Source of the DNA: Calamus simplicifolius | Taxonomy: Eukaryota; Streptophyta; Magnoliopsida; Arecales; Arecaceae | NCBI GenBank assembly: GCA_900491605.1 | Contig: UESW01001594.1 | Span: 281,711-345,710 of the forward strand | Length of the DNA stretch: 64,000 bases | Direction of reading: 5' to 3' | Shown here: piece by piece, positions 1 to 11,900 of the stretch | How positions within the stretch are numbered: position 1 is the first letter of the stretch | How the letters are laid out: the number at the start of each line of letters is the position of its first letter | Notes under the pieces: model-generated | The model's input: only the letters and a program-made list of their open reading frames with translations | Databases searched by the model: none | What the model was told of the DNA's origin: nothing | Made by a program: the position numbers and the translations under genes

Positions 1-1094
1 GATTATCAAGACATCGGACTCATTATCACCCACCTTAATGGGAGGCTATGATCTAGTTATCATATAACTATTTCATTTTAAGGACCTAATAATTTTAGAG
101 GATTTAATAATCTGAAGATAAATTGACTAATCAAGTTCTCCCACTGAATCTATGAATCAGTAGAATGAAACAAGATTAAGTCAGGTTAAGTGGCACCTAA
201 ATCAGTCAGACTGATTTCCTTACAGGCATGGGTCAACCCGAATCAGGTAAATGATCTGAATCATAAATGGTTCACCATATTGACCAGGTAAGTGAGATCG
301 ATGGAGGGATATGCCATTAACTCGTTAAAGAGCATCAATACGAGTAGCTCCCAATTAAAAACCATTCGATCGTTGATCCTAGAGCAACTTGCCAACTCAC
401 CTTGACATCATATGGTTAACCAATTTTGATTTGACCATCTAAGAGATTCATGCTCAACCACGGAGCCTAATCTACTTCCATTTGGTTTAATCAAAGAGAA
501 GGACATGATCAACTACAACTATTGTTTGATTTAGAGCATTCTTAACCTAATCTAATTAATTTATTTGATCAAATACTCTTATAGTCCAGTTGATTTAAAC
601 CTTAGGGTCTAACCCTTTATGGACCTAATTTAGCTAACCCAAAGATTAAATATATTTCATGTCATATATTTCAATCATGCATCATTGCATTATTTACTAC
701 TCATAATTCCTATATTTAGATCATATCTAAAAAGATTATGAATAATATTTGACATTCAAATAAGACTCTCATAAATATTTGTATGTTTCATAACATAGAC
801 AACAAGCCATCATATCTCATATCTATGTTTTTATACTAAACATGCAAATATCATGCTTTTATACAACATCAATATGTATCAAATATAAAACATCTTTTGA
901 GAGTGTGTGTAATCTATGTTTTGATGCCAAAGATCAATTTAAATTATCTTTTGAATAAGCATTAAGGGCAATATGTCACAGAATACCTCGTTGAATGGGT
1001 AATTTGGATTTTTAATCCATCGTGATCTATTTTAGCTTTGATTACAAAATTAATAGGAGCATTAATTTACATGCAATAAATTAGATGAAACCAT

Positions 1095-1107
1095 GGCTCT
1101 GATACCA
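1095..1107 (-). other. Primer-binding site, initiator tRNA-Met type
   Basis: The minus strand reads TGGTATCAGAGCC, the usual plant retrotransposon primer site complementary to the 3' end of initiator tRNA-Met. It lies two bases inside the LTR end. Confidence 0.75.
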
Positions 1108-1109
1108 TT

Positions 1110-3088
1110 TGAAGGGAGAAATAAACTCCGAGGCATGCATATTTAAAATTTTGATAACAATTATCAATGCGAAACTTAAAGATTACATATTAATCTATCT
1201 AATGCATCAAGATCATATCTTTGCCTTATATTAGGATCGTTTGATCTAAAATATGCATATAAATAATCAAGATCATATCTTGATCTTCAAGATGAGAAGT
1301 CATACTACTTATCTTGAAGCCTGCCTTAAGATCTAGGGATCAAATCACTTACCTTAAGAACAGTAGGTAAATCCTTATTGCTCTGCAGCCGTTCAATCGT
1401 CCGGCCTCTAGTATCGTCCACGCGAAGCCCCGAATGATCAATTCCCGGAGTGCTAGCTCGCGGAAAAAACTTTGCTGATCTTGAATCCTCTCACTTGAAT
1501 CTTCCTCCAAGATCCACCAAGCTTCCGCTAACACCAGAATCACCAGGATTTTCTATTCTAACTCTTTAGAATTCAATCCTTTTCGTTGTGTAATCTGGTG
1601 AGGGATGTCCTCTATTTATAGTCTTTTAGCCAGCCCATTGAATTCTAACATTAGAATTCCGTCGTTTGGTGAAAACCAAAGAGACGCGTTTGGTTAATTC
1701 CACGTTCGAGAAAACGAAAGAGATGTGAATTCTAACACTTAGAATTCCATCGTCGGTTGAAAAGAGGCACATTTATTCCATTGAATTCTAACACTTAAAA
1801 TTCCAATGAACCGTTTGGAGAAGATTAAATGTTATACATTAAATTCTACATGAGAATTTAATCTCTCAGATTTTAGTTATCTCATCATGTGAGATCTTAT
1901 GCGAGAGGTTTGGGTTCTTTTGGTTTAAGCTGATCTGAATTTATTGGACTGAACCCACATAGATCATGGTCCTAGCCCAAATCAAATTTGGCTAGTCCTG
2001 AATCTATTTAAATCCAAATCAAGTCTAATTTCAAATCAATATTTGAAATTGACTTAGTCCTTCTAATAGACTTAAACCAAATTGAATCTTATTCACTTGT
2101 ACTTAACCCAATTGAGATAATTCAATCAATCAAATTGATTAATTAAATCATATACGATTCTCAATCGTTGATCAGCAAATAGATCATCCTAGGAAACTTC
2201 TATGCGTGTGACTCTCTAGGTTCGAACCTAAGCCGGTAGCATAGAAACAACTTTCTATACTAATCGATGTGCCCATCTAGCAATGGAACCCGACGTCCGG
2301 ATAGGTCGAAGAGTTGCCGAGCAAACTCCAAGAACCCTAAGAAATAGTTACCGTATAATTCATCCTCTTGACCACAAATGCTAAGGATGGCTTAAGAGCC
2401 TGTCAACTCTAAATAGCAAATCCATAAAGTGATTTCAACTTTAGTGATCATGTGACTTTCACATGAAGTGCCTTGGCCAAGGTCTTGCTAAATTGAAACA
2501 CAAGCATTTCTCCTTTTAACGGGATAGGTCAAATTCCATCTTGATCCACAACTGACTACCACAAGTACTTGACTGCACCCAGTAACCTTTCGTAGCTGGA
2601 TTAGAAATCCAGGTGGTCCGGCACCTAAGTACAATGAGTTGCTTGTAAGTCACTGGTTGTGATCTTCAGGTCTAAAGGATACTTATACCTATATCTTCTC
2701 GGATTAACTCTTGACAGCAGAGTATCCGAAATGAGTCACGTTCGGTGAAATGTACTCCTACACTTTCACCTGTATGTCATACCAGTGTCTCTACACTCCT
2801 TGGTTAAGAGGACAACCAACAAATATGATATACAACGTCCTATAATTGATAGTACTATGGCCCTGTCATAGTATATCATTTGGTCGCGAACTCTTTTAAG
2901 GACCTTCAAAGATAAATCCTCCTTTATCGTGAAGGAAGATCCTGAGGGCTTCATTACTATTAGGAGTTTTAAGAAGATGTTCTTGTAATGAATAAACTGC
3001 CAAATAACTTTTATTAATATATCAATTTATATGTAATTTATATTAGCACAATCATCAAATGATTGGCTTTAGGATATAATTCCCAACA
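1110..3088 (-). repeat. 5' LTR of the Copia-like element (1979 bp)
   Basis: On the minus strand the repeat starts TGTTGGGAATTA and ends CTTCA, two bases before the primer-binding site, so it has the canonical TG...CA ends. The second LTR is outside the window, so the borders rest on the terminal dinucleotides and the primer site alone. Short open frames in it are not genes. Confidence 0.6.
1611..1620 (-). promoter_or_regulatory. TATA box of the Copia-like LTR
   Basis: The minus strand reads TATAAATAGA inside the LTR, about 500 bp before its inner end. This is where the promoter of an LTR is expected. Start-site position is not known. Confidence 0.45.
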
Positions 3089-3323
3089 AACCAGACTACT
3101 GAGGTGTATGTCCCAGATGGTAACACAGAGGCATCCCAGCTGATGTATCAGGAGAACCGATCCCATGATTCGGTACTCTCTCTACTTAAGAAGGCCATTC
3201 AGTTGGAGGCCACAGTATAGGTTATGGACAGTCAGGACCAAGGACCCTCGAAGGGCGTGCTTCTTGATAATTGTCCATCTGATGCGGAGATGTTAGGGGA
3301 TCCGAAGGGCCCCCCACTTCTGG

Positions 3324-6300
3324 ATGAAGATTCTTATACGGAATGTTAGAGGAGCCCTGAAACCTTCATTTCGCTCCTCTTTTGGGAGGCTGATGCAGCT
3401 TCACAATTGTGATATTTGTATTTTGTTGGAGACTCGATTGTCAGGGGACAGTCTGGCTTATGTTAGAAGACAGATATCCAAATCTTGGTCTTCTTATTCT
3501 ATAGAGTCTGATGGATTATCTGGAGGCATCATGGTTTATGGAGGCATGATGTTATTAGAGTGGATGCTTTTCATCTCTGTGGCCAGCAAGTTGCCCTTGT
3601 TATTTCAGAAAGATCGGCGACCCTTTGGCTCCTTTTGGGTATTTATGCCAGTACTGATTTCAGGAATGCCGGGTTCTCTGGGATGAGATCCTGTCTTTGC
3701 TCTCCGAGGGTATTCCTGCCCTGTGTGCTAGTGATTTCAATTGTATTGTGCGGGCCAACAAGAAGAGAGGGGGCATGCAGTTTGTGGAGACTATGGGCAT
3801 TTCTGAGTTTCGGACTTTCATTGCCACAGCTAATCTTCTGGATTTGGGGTTTCAGGGAGTCCAATTCACCTGTGCAATAATCGTCATGGCTCTGCTAGAC
3901 TTTGGGAACGGTTGGATAGGGTCTTGGCCATGGCCAATTGGATTCAGTCTTTCCCTTCTACCACTGTTACTCACTTGTCCAGGATTGCCTCAGATCACTG
4001 TCCTATCCTCATCTCCACTGATGTGCCTGCTCAGAATAGGGGATAGTTTAAATTTGAGAAGTTCTGGACTTCTTACTTTGTGGCTAGGTCCTTAATTTCT
4101 TAGGTTTGGCGTATTCCGGTCAGAGGAGTGCTACTTACAGATTATCTCGGCGTCTAGAGCTTGCGAGGCGTAGACTTTTTAGATGGAATAGAGAGGATGT
4201 GGGAGACCTTATCAGGCAAGTTGAGTAGGTTGAGAGCGTTATCGCTACCCTCCAGGTTAAGGAGGATCGGTTTGGCTGTCTTCATGATTCTGACCTTACT
4301 TCTCTTCGGTCGAGTCTCACTCTCCACCACTCCCTTCTCCGACAGCAGAAGATTTATTGGGCAAAGGTCCCAAATCCAGTGGATTAAGGAGGGTGATTAG
4401 AATACTAGATTTTTCCATTAAGCCACTTTAAAACGACGTGCGGTGAATCGGATTCGGCGGCTTGTTGATGAAGCAAGGAATGTCCAGGACAATATTGAGG
4501 TAATTGGGGACCAGCTTCTTTATTTTTTCCGCTCTCGTTGGTCTGAGCTTTCGGGGAATGGGATCCTTGTGTGCCCTGTGGTGCCCCCCTTTAAGGTCAC
4601 TGAGGCGGAAAATAACCTTCTTATAGGCCAATTATTTCGGACGAGATTCGGCAGGCTTTATGGAACCTTGGTCCTAACAAGGCTCGGGACTGATGGGTTT
4701 TCTCCTTTCTTCTTTCGCATTATTGGACTATTGTGAGACATGATGTCATGCAGGCCATCCAGTTAGTTTTTTGGGCTAACTCTCTCCCTCCTGACCGAAA
4801 TGGACCCTTATCGCTCTGGTGCCGAAACGGCCTGATGCTTCCATGCCACAGCACTTCCGCCCTATTAGTCTATGCACTACCTTATATAAGGTTTGTGCTC
4901 GTCTTTTGGTTTCTCATCTGAGACTGGTGATACCTCACATTATTTCTTCTGAGCACGGGGCTTTCCTCAGAGGACGGTGCATCTCTGATAATATCCTGTT
5001 AGCCCAAGAAATTATGCATGACCTCCACATAGCTCCTACTTGTCACTGTTTGATGGCTGTTAAGTTGGACATGAGAGAGCTTATGATAGAGTGAGTTGAG
5101 AGTTCTATATAGATCTCTTCAGGAGTTTAGGTTTGATGAGCTCTTTGTAGCTTGGATTAGGGCCTGCATTCATCGGCCGTCCTTCTCTATTATTATTAAT
5201 GGTGGTTAGACGGACTACTTCCATTCAGCTGTGGGTCTCAGGCAGGGATGTCCCCTTTCCCCTTTCCTGTTCATTCTCTCAGCTGATGCTCTTTCTAGGG
5301 CTCTATATCAGGCTCAGCAGGCCTCCTCTTTAGCTCCATATAGTGCGGGCTCCCAAGGGCCCTTGCTATCTCATCTGTTATTTACTAATGATTGTATCCT
5401 TTTAGGGAGGGCCATTATCAGTAATGCTACAGCTTTTGCTTCAGTTATTCAGCCTTATTGCAGGACTCTGGACAAAAAGTTAATTTAGACAAATCCATGA
5501 TTAGCTTCAGTCCGAAGACCAACCTTTCTTTGAGGGAGACCATAATGCAGATTTTGGGTATCTCTGCTTAGGCTGATCGGCTATCCTATCTGGGTATTCC
5601 TATTACGGGGAGATGGCCGCGGAGTTCTGATTTTAGTGATCTTGAGCGTGTGTCCATGATCGTTTGGATGGGTGGCAGGTCACAGGATTATCTATGATGG
5701 CTAGGCTTACCCTTATTCGCTCAGTGCTCACTTCTCTTTCCCTCTACATTCTATTTAATGCAGTCATTCCGATGACTTGCTTGAAGTGAATGGAGCGATG
5801 GTTCAGAGACTTCCTCTGAGGATCGATGCAGGATGGCCATGAGATCCACCTTCTGGCATGGGACTCAGTCGTATGCCAATCTCGGAGGGAGGGCTTGGGA
5901 TTTAGTCTCTCACTGTGAGAAGGGAGGCATTGACTGCTAGGCATGCGACAAGATTCTTGCTTGACCCTGATTATCTTTGAAGCTCGTTCATGCATGTAAA
6001 ATATGGTGACTGGACCCCTTTTAACACCTCCTCAGTCTACTCAAGGCTACTCTTTCTTCTGGAAAGAGGTGTGTCGTCATGCTCCAGCTATGCTTTCTCG
6101 TGTCTCGTGGATGATTGGTGATGGAGCTCTATTGATATGCTCAGGGATACGTGGCTGGCTGATCTTCCTTTGTCCCGATGGCCTACCTTTGTTAGCACTG
6201 ACATTGCTAGTGGTATGAGAGTCTCTAACTTAATTGCTTAGGATTACACTGCCTGGCATACCTCCCTTGTCACAACTCTTTTTGGTGCCGAGCTTTCCCG

Positions 6301-6705
6301 TCGTATTCTTTTCATTCCTCTTACTTCGGACCATGCCTGGACATCAGATTATGGAGGAGATCCTATATGACTCGTGCTCTGATCAGGATCTTATGCAGGA
6401 GTATAGGCCACAGATTAAGCGTATGTTGGATGTCTTGGATTTGGAAGCTTCCCATTCACCATAGAGTCCGGCTATTTATTTAGAAGCTGGCTTGGGACTG
6501 CCTTTTTACTTGTTCCATGCTCTCGAGTAGGGGCATGGCGATCCAGCCAACGTGTCCATTATGTGGGCTTGAGGAGGAGACTGTCGATCACGCTATCTTT
6601 ACTTACGGCAGAGTGAGATTAGTATGGCAGATAGCAGGGTATCACTTTTGGGATGATAGCAGTACTCCATGTCGCAGTTCTTTTCTGAGCTGGCTCTGGT
6701 AGGAT
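3324..6705 (+). pseudogene. LINE ORF2 remnant: endonuclease and reverse transcriptase
   Basis: Translation from 3324 starts MKILIRNVRG, the typical opening of a plant LINE endonuclease (usually MKIxSWNxRG), followed by LLETRL where ET is the metal-binding pair. Later frames give FNCIVRANKKRGG and, near 3976-4000, SRIASDHCPI, the catalytic SDH region. The reverse transcriptase shows GAFLRGRCISDNILLAQE (about 4957-5010), GLRQGCPLSP (from 5234) and FTND (5381-5392) where an active enzyme has F-A-D-D, so the first catalytic aspartate is lost. A zinc-binding segment CPLCGLEEETVDHAIF follows near 6550-6600. At least eight frame changes or stops separate these pieces. It encodes no working enzyme. 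Confidence 0.85.
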
Positions 6706-7344
6706 ATGTGTAGGGGCACCCATCGATTGTGCTCCACTGGTGCTTACATTGCTCATCAGGTTTGGCTGTCTCGGAATTGGCATATTTTCACAGATATGGT
6801 TGACCCTCCCTACAGGATTGTTAGGACGGCTCTATCCCTTTCGTCTGAGTACATGTTCCACCAGTCAAGCCTTGATTCTGGGATTTTCGGCTGCCTCTGC
6901 AGTGAACTGGTGTACGGTCTTTGTTTCTTGGGAACCCCCCCACTAGGGTCTATCAAAATCAACTTTGATGGCAGTGTTCAAGGTCGATTGGCTGGTTTGG
7001 CTTTTGTGATCCGTAGCCCGGATGGGTCATTGCTTATGGCTGGTGAATTTGGTTCTCTAGGCCTTTCAGTGCCGCTAGCTGAGTTATATGTTGCGTGGGC
7101 TAGCATATCCTATGCTATCCGCAGTCTGGGCATTCGCAGCTTTATTATCGAGGGGGACTCTATTACTATTGTTTGCTGGCTCCGACAGGACTCGGGCGAT
7201 CCTTTGACTACCAACCCTCTGATATGCAATATCAGGACTATGCTTCATCAGGCTTCTAGTGCTCAGATTCGGCATGTTCACCAGAAAGCAAACTCAGCCT
7301 CAGGTTGCCCACCATTCCGATCCCTGGTTCTGGAGGCCGGGTGA
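6706..7344 (+). pseudogene. LINE C-terminal RNase H region, open for 212 codons
   Basis: This is the longest unbroken piece of the LINE. It contains INFDGSVQGRLAGLAFVIR (first Asp), then AELYVAW (Glu) and IIEGDSIT (second Asp), matching the D-E-D core of RNase H type 1 domains found at the end of plant L1 ORF2 proteins. The terminal part reads RHVHQKANSAS, a degenerate version of the usual 'R..N..AD.LA' end. In its native context this domain would remove RNA from the RNA-DNA hybrid during target-primed reverse transcription. It has no start codon context of its own and is the tail of the broken ORF2. Confidence 0.7.
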
Positions 7345-7688
7345 CTCATGCCCCATGATTCTTACTCAGATTTTGTACTCCTGATATATCGTGCTTGACT
7401 CACTCTAGACTAGTGTATCGTCCACTATAACAAAAAAAAAAACCATCGAACTAATTTTTCCATTGAACCCATCCGGTGAGTAATACCAATGTTGCCATGA
7501 CTATCTCACGACTTGGACATGAAGCTCAGTAATATAGCTATTGTCCTTCGATCATTAATCACAACCTTAACCGTTGGTCACTACCTAATCAACATATTAA
7601 ATAAGACTAATTCACATGCTTCCGTAGTAATGCTTTCTCTCTCTCTCTCTCTTGCATCCTAAGGATGTTCAATATACTTTTCGTCATA

Positions 7689-7762
7689 CATCTTATTTCT
7701 TTTGGTAGATGAACATTAGCATTACCATCTTATTTCTTTTGGCAGATGAACATCAGCATTAC
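7689..7762. repeat. Two-copy 37-bp tandem duplication
   Basis: The unit runs from 7689 to 7725 and is repeated at 7726-7762 with two base differences. It resembles a replication-slippage duplication. Confidence 0.8.
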
Positions 7763-8393
7763 CATCCCTTTATCCTTGGTAATTCTTTATTTCAACTTTA
7801 CAGCGTCTTTCAGCTGATAAGGTAGCAGACGAAGGCCCGTTGTCAACTGCAATGAATCATAAGAGATAGACTTTATGATCATATTTCCCAGCTTTCTATT
7901 AAAAAGACGAGGATGGATTGATGGATCGACACTGGAGTCAAAGGGCAATTAAAATGAAAAGAAAATTGTATAAAATTTTTAAGGCAGCAATTCATTAGGA
8001 AATAATATAAGAACGTGCTAAGGTGTCTGCCAGCTTAAAAGAGAGCGATGATGTTAATCCGTTGCTCTTTTTCCAACCTAGCCAAGTCTAACGCACGTAA
8101 TTTTAGGTCTCACGTGATCAAGACTCCGGAACTCAGATCATACAGTTCATGTGAAAGCTTTTAAGGGCTAATCACGGCAACGTAGGGTGGTATTTGGTGC
8201 GAAAAAATCCATTTAGATCACTGATAATCAAATAAAAGGGTGGCATCTAAGTAATTCTACATGTAATGGAATTGATTTCAAATCGTCTCATTTTTTTCTT
8301 AAATCATTATTTAACCCAATGATCGAATATCTAAAACTGCTTACAACTTAATTTATAAAATTATTTTATAATAGTGTAATTATAATATTATAA

Positions 8394-8394
8394 T

Positions 8395-8450
<56 letters not shown>
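8394..8450. repeat. (TA)n microsatellite upstream of the ORP gene
   Basis: An almost pure run of alternating T and A over about 57 bp, with one interruption near 8418. It is about 500 bp upstream of the ORP start codon. Confidence 0.9.
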
Positions 8451-8455
<5 letters not shown>

Positions 8456-8947
8456 GATGATATATATGGATGGCTGTTTTTTATTTCAAATAAAGAGAGA
8501 TTAGTTAATCAAACGCTGATTTAGATATTTCATGACTGATTATGATTATTTAAGATTTCACATTGATCATGTATTCTTAGGAACTTTAATCACCAGCCAG
8601 CACACGTATATCATTCCTGACGAAAAAGGTTCTCGGATCAACGGTTGCTTAACTCCGTCAATTTGCCGTTCCCTTCTCTTCCACATCTTCCATACGCCAT
8701 TGGGATTTCCCTTGCCGGACGCGCCAAAGCTTTTCCTTACACCATCGAACTTCTCTGTCGAAAGGCCGCCGTCTCCTTTTTTTATTTTTTTTCCTCTTGC
8801 TGCCCTCGCCTCTGTTCTTTCATCGATCAAACGGGATCGGGCGATCAGAGCTCCGCGTCGGAGGTCCGTTCGCTGTGGATAATCGGCAGTTTTCGAGCAT
8901 CACTTCTTGGATTCTGTTTCTTTGATCTTTGAATCAGGGTTTTGGAG

Positions 8948-11900
8948 ATGGGCTCGCGGGATGAGAAACCGGGAAGCAGTGGATTCTTCTCCGCGATCAG
9001 GAACTGGGGTAGTGCGGTTCATAAATCAGTGAATGGGTACGAGGACTCGTTAGATCCGTTGTCTCTATTCGTTCTTTTTGGAAGAAATTTCTTTAATTGG
9101 GCTGTTGTTGATTGGATCGTAGTGGGTTTGGGGATTAGTGCTGGGTTGAAAAACCATAATTTTGTTTTGCAATGACGATATTTGCAGACTTTAGAAACTA
9201 CTGATCTCTCTGATTAGATATCCTAGCTTTTCTTTGTTTACAATATAATTCCATGGATATTGGACTTTTCCGGTGTTCGTAACCATTACTTAATTCTACT
9301 TATCGATGTTAGTAGTCGCAAGATTATAAATTCATCAATGAGCAGACTGCCAAAAAAAAAATAAAAAATCAAACACTGAACAATGCAGGGCCTGGCATTA
9401 GGATCCTAGATTTTTCTCTCTCTTTTTTTCGTGGCCCTGCTCGCTTTATTTTTTTATTTATCATCCATAAATAGAAACAATCACTCTATGTACTAGGTAG
9501 GGGGCCGGGCACTGGTTTAAAAACTAATGGTTGGCTCTCACATAAATTTAAAGTCTAAGAAGCTAATTGGTTAACATGGAGTTTTATAGCCTAAATCATC
9601 TTTTGGTTGTAGCGTATAAGCACTTCAAGAGTGTGCCAATCTTAGTTCCACCGCATATGTGTCTGGGATTGTTCATTCCTAAGTGTTGAGACATAGAAGA
9701 ATCTGGGATTGTTCATTCCTAGGTGTTGAGGCATAGAAGAATGTCAGGTTTGAAGAAAAGCTGGTATATTACAACAGTCTGCAATTGCTATTGTTTTATG
9801 AAGGTCACTTTTTCCCTGTGGTGAGTGTCTCACCTATGTCTTCATGTTCCTCAATCATTCAGATCCTGCTTCCCTATATTTCACCAATGCAATATGGCTT
9901 GTACTCCTGGTTCTCGTTGTCCATTGCTTTGCCATTTTGCTCCTTGCATCTTTCTTTCTGAGGCTTTAAGGAAGGTTGTAACTGTAATCTTTTTGTTTCA
10001 ATCCCCTGTAGGTGTTTCTAAGAATGTTTCCTTTATTTAACATAAAACTTCTTAGTTGGACCACGAAGAAGAAGAAAACAAGAAACACCTCAAAGGTCAA
10101 AATTCCCATTAGCTCATGCACCCAAAACAGATCATTCCTCTCCAGACCACAAAGAAAGAAATGGAATACAAGACACTTCTTAAGTTATTCTCATGTCTTC
10201 ACAACTTAACTGAACTATGCAGCATAATGATAGGTCCAATCAGAGTTTTGCCTCGTTACTATGATTACTTAATAATCTGAGTCAATGCTAACTACTGATT
10301 ATAACAAGGAGAGTGGAGAGTTATATTCAATGTTTCATAGGCCTACACAACTCAACTCATCTAAGCCTTTTTCCAACTACATGAGGTCGGCTACATGAAT
10401 CTACTTTAGTAGATTCATTTTTAAAGGATCTAACGAAATTTTATGCTAGCTGTCAGCTACCTAACGCAACCCTCTTCCTTTGTCCGGGCTTATGACCGGC
10501 CTTGGCGGAGTTTTATTGTATTCTATTGCATTCTTATTAGCCTTAACATATGACCAAGGATCAAATAAGTGCTTGTTATCTAAGCATGAGACTGTAAGAT
10601 GCGAGGTGAGGCAATAGAATAATGCATAATGTGAAAGCATAGGTAATGGTGTCAACATTATTCCTTTTTTTTCTCTTAAAGAAATCATAACATAGAGACA
10701 TCTGTGCATTATATGCATACGCAATTGTAATGTCTTCAAAAATTGGCGCCATGCTTACCTTGTTTTATCTAAACTGACATCTATTTCTTTAACATCATGC
10801 TTATGTCATGCTAGCACTTTCTTGCATGAAGTTAGAACAGTTCCTACCCATCAATTTTAGTTGTCTTTCCTTTTTTTTTTCCTCCAAAAGAAGCATCTCA
10901 TTTTTTTTCCCTTTTTGGTTTGGTTGATAAGTAATATTGGAATGATGCTTGGTTTTGTAATGATTATGTTGTATATATCCTTGTATGTAATGTGAACACC
11001 AGGGGTTCGACTCTAACCCATAAGTTCAACTTTGCTTCTTTTTTTGTTTTCAAAAATGCCCCTGCACGTCTGTTATTCTTATGAGAGAGCATGATGCCAC
11101 AAGCCCTCAATTTACTACTCCAAACCCCCTCAAGGTGCAGTCTCTAAGGTACATTGCACATGTAAGGTTCTGGTCATTGAGTAAATTTAAGCACTAAATG
11201 GGCAACTAACTAATTTCATCATATAGAATTGATTTTATGGATGCTACGTTGCCTTTAGTTCGTAATGAAGCCCTAGTCTTCTGGAGTAGAGCGTCTTTTG
11301 ACCATTTTTTTCCTATTCCTGCCCACGTCTACCTTGATTTTCCCTCCTCTTATTTAACTTATTAACCTTTAACACAACCTCCAAATTAGCTTTTGTTTAA
11401 GAAGGTGCCTTCAAAGTTCATTTACCTTTTGAATCTTCCAAAAAACTCAGGGCAAGGATGATTAGTTATATCTGTAGAATTTCACTTATCTTGTTGAGTA
11501 TGATAAATGGCTATGTTATTTCTATCTTGATTGTACAAACAATTTTGTTTTTTTGACTTACCATTTACATACCCTTTATACACTTTTGACTATGCAAAAT
11601 TTCATATGTATATGGCTTATCTTTTTAATCATAATCGTTCTTTTGATAAACTCCTTGTTTCATTAATATCTTCTCCATTTTTCCTTGCTCTCACAATCCT
11701 TACTTACCATTTTTAGCTAAAACCAAATCATTTTTATGGGACCATAATAGGAGACATGCCCATTAACTCCTCTGCTGCATCACTCGTAATTGCTAGTTTT
11801 GCTTTTCGCTTCCTGGGTCCAACCTTTTAAGTAGAACATCGTATGCCTCATACAATAATTTGACTCCAAGGCTTCTATCATGTAAAGTGATCAATAATTT

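Larger units (their letters stand above)
1..3088 (-). mobile_element. Copia-like LTR retrotransposon, 5' part only (LTR plus leader), cut by window edge
   Basis: The element reads right to left. A long terminal repeat occupies 1110-3088. Two bases further in lies a sequence matching the initiator-methionine tRNA primer site. Positions 1-1094 would be the start of the internal region. No gag-like reading frame is visible in these 1.1 kb, and all frames are AT-rich and closed, so this may be a non-autonomous element or a long untranslated leader. The outer end (minus strand TGTTGGGAATTA) abuts LINE-derived sequence at 3089, so it probably landed in that LINE. The possible 5-bp target copy next to it is aacca (3089-3093). 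Its partner lies outside the window. Assignment to Copia rests on the tRNA-Met primer site and the general look of the LTR, so it is moderate. Confidence 0.6.
3094..7442 (+). mobile_element. Non-LTR retrotransposon (L1-type LINE with RNase H), 5'-truncated and decayed
   Basis: In order along the plus strand are an apurinic endonuclease-like region (about 3324-4060), a reverse transcriptase (about 4600-5750), a zinc-binding zf-RVT region (about 6270-6640), an RNase H domain (about 6950-7310), a short 3' untranslated stretch, and a poly(A) tail at 7432-7442. This order is that of plant L1 elements that carry an RNase H. The coding part is broken by many stops and frame changes, so the element is dead. 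Its 5' end is missing; the piece 3094-3323 is probably the end of ORF1 or the linker before ORF2. The Copia-like LTR begins directly at its left edge. Confidence 0.85.
7443..8640. other. Intergenic stretch between LINE and ORP gene, no gene seen
   Basis: It holds a CT microsatellite (7636-7652), a two-copy 37-bp tandem duplication (7689-7762) and a TA microsatellite (8394-8450), and is otherwise AT-rich unique sequence. The promoter of the ORP gene must lie in its right part or just after it, but I see no clear TATA box at a sensible distance. Confidence 0.5.

Noticed and set aside
11000..11020. Possible tRNA-type B box (ggttcgactct) in ORP intron 1
   Set aside because: No matching A box at the right distance and no cloverleaf could be drawn by eye. 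A similar lone motif at 31763-31773 in a TRP intron was rejected for the same reason.
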